From NCBI GenBank assembly GCA_017621455.1, contig JAGATC010000005.1, forward strand, positions 1 through 64,000: DNA of 64,000 nt, read 5' to 3'. A program made the translations under genes and the position numbers. This document shows, one piece after another, positions 63,095-64,000 of the stretch (positions are counted from its first letter, which is position 1; the number at the start of each line of letters is the position of its first letter). The stretch comes from Alistipes sp. Lineage in GTDB: Bacteria > Bacteroidota > Bacteroidia > Bacteroidales > Rikenellaceae. The notes beneath the pieces are model-generated. The model did no database searches. It worked only from the letters and a program-made list of their open reading frames with translations, and was not told where the DNA came from.

Positions 63095-64000
63095 ATGGAA
63101 CAAGTGCAAACTATTGTATGTCCCAACTGTGGCGCAGTAACCGCAAGTAACCAAAATTGTGAGTATTGCGGAAGTATGCTAACAAAGGTGGCAACAGCTT
63201 TATGCAATGAGGGAGATGATATCAAGACAACTCTTTCGGACTTAGGCTTTGGTAAAAGTGCTTATGTTAGTTATAAACTCGTCCATGCAATAGAGAACAA
63301 TATAAAACAAAGTCAAAAACATAATGCAAAAACCACATGCATCATTAAATGTAAATATTATGGATGTGTAATCACACTTAATACACCTGAGTGTGGCTAC
63401 CCCACGGTTTTGCAAATCGAATTTGGAATGGATAACAAGTCTACTAATGATGAATTCACCTCTTTCGAGAACTCTCATCTTGTAAAGCTTTTTTCCATAC
63501 GTCAAGAACACAACTATTTGGATATGGGTAGCGACTATATGATTTGTTCATTGCAACTTGACGATGATACGAGAACGTCTGCGCAGATAGTACAGTACAT
63601 TTTAAAAGAGGCATTTAATATAAATGACTACGAAATAGTTTTGTCAACGTACGTAACATTGAATGGTGAGGAATTTGAAATTGTATCAGCCAGAGAGAAA
63701 CAAGCAGTAGATGCAGAAATTGAACAAGACGAAAAAGAATATTTAGAAGCAGAGCAAAGGTATTTAAACGAACTGAAAAAAATAGAAAAAAATATGGAGG
63801 GTGCTATCATGGACGAACGTGCAACTTATGTGAGGAGCATTAAGAGAGAGTCAATATTGCCGTCCTTTGCACAGATATTTGGTATGGCTGCTATTTTGGC
63901 AATGGGTGTGTATTGGAGGGAAATGTACTCACTAACTACAGCACTTATTATATTAGGTGCAGTGATTGCTCTTTCAATGATTGTGAAGGGAGTATCAAAA
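63095..64000 (+). CDS. Zinc-ribbon membrane protein, cut by the window end
   Basis: An open reading frame of 302 codons that runs off the window. The N-terminus has a zinc-ribbon ('CPNCGAV' then 'CEYCGSML'), followed by a mixed alpha/beta part (about 40-180). A Glu/Lys-rich coiled coil (about 200-240, 'EIEQDEKEYLEAEQRYLNELKK') precedes two hydrophobic helices near residues 265-300. The arrangement resembles zinc-ribbon proteins that neighbour SPFH-GYF genes. Composition is AT-rich, as in the two preceding genes. The true C-terminus is not visible. Confidence 0.7.
   Translation, partial: MEQVQTIVCPNCGAVTASNQNCEYCGSMLTKVATALCNEGDDIKTTLSDLGFGKSAYVSYKLVHAIENNIKQSQKHNAKTTCIIKCKYYGCVITLNTPECGYPTVLQIEFGMDNKSTNDEFTSFENSHLVKLFSIRQEHNYLDMGSDYMICSLQLDDDTRTSAQIVQYILKEAFNINDYEIVLSTYVTLNGEEFEIVSAREKQAVDAEIEQDEKEYLEAEQRYLNELKKIEKNMEGAIMDERATYVRSIKRESILPSFAQIFGMAAILAMGVYWREMYSLTTALIILGAVIALSMIVKGVSK

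Overview
The window reads as chromosomal DNA of a member of the Bacteroidota, most likely order Bacteroidales; I cannot fix the genus. The evidence is the Bacteroidetes-type promoter (TTTG or TTG, about 19-20 nt, then TAnnTTTG) upstream of many genes, a short 286-residue primary sigma factor, runs of SPII lipoproteins with BACON and Ig-like domains, a fermentative ptb-buk-ackA set, and AT-rich spacers with few Shine-Dalgarno sequences. No rRNA, tRNA, CRISPR array or insertion sequence is apparent.

The main find is a complete diversity-generating retroelement (DGR) at 457-3996, read on the minus strand in the order target, HRDC accessory protein, reverse transcriptase, template repeat (TR). 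The target is a cytoplasmic Ser/Thr kinase joined through a Pro-rich linker and one membrane segment to a C-terminal FGE/C-type-lectin-fold domain whose last 41 codons (including the stop) are the variable repeat (VR). TR (457-579) and VR (2143-2265) are both 123 bp. They differ at 19 positions, and every one is an adenine in the coding-sense TR; none of the 88 non-adenine positions differs. A nested hairpin lies about 40 bp past the VR.

The remainder is mostly housekeeping. 4.2-5.6 kb holds an NfeD/SPFH membrane pair. 5.7-13.3 kb is a minus-strand run dapB-lepB-IMPACT-uvrA-M16 peptidase-O-methyltransferase. 13.6-21.3 kb holds dnaK, a C69 peptidase, lpdA, a YggS-type PLP protein and miaB. 21.3-31.1 kb holds a YitT protein, plsY, an M64 peptidase, ribosomal L25, pth, a four-repeat secreted protein, a carboxyltransferase with three biotinyl domains, ssb and lpxK. 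31.3-39.1 kb holds an M23 lipoprotein, a PNPOx-like protein, ispD, a flippase, aroQ, buk, ptb and ackA. 39.5-46.2 kb holds a DUF349 protein, pyrG, yidC and thiL. 46.2-50.7 kb has three consecutive lipoproteins of unknown role. 50.9-60.8 kb holds argR, era, a TPR protein, an MFS transporter, rpoD, guaB and guaA. From about 60.9 kb the composition becomes AT-richer and accessory: a 45-bp direct repeat, then an SPFH-GYF protein, a small membrane protein and a zinc-ribbon membrane protein cut by the window end.

A second unexplained signal is a family of at least six (probably seven) oriented 3' elements directly after the stop codons of dnaK, lpdA, miaB, ssb, argR, guaA and, more diverged, buk. 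Each has a conserved lead (consensus TTGTGATAAGG), a stem whose sequence differs in every copy but always pairs, and a loop of about 17-20 nt carrying GTAC-N5/6-GTAC, followed by a CTTTTGC-like tail. The covarying stems and gene-matched orientation suggest terminator-linked structured RNAs.
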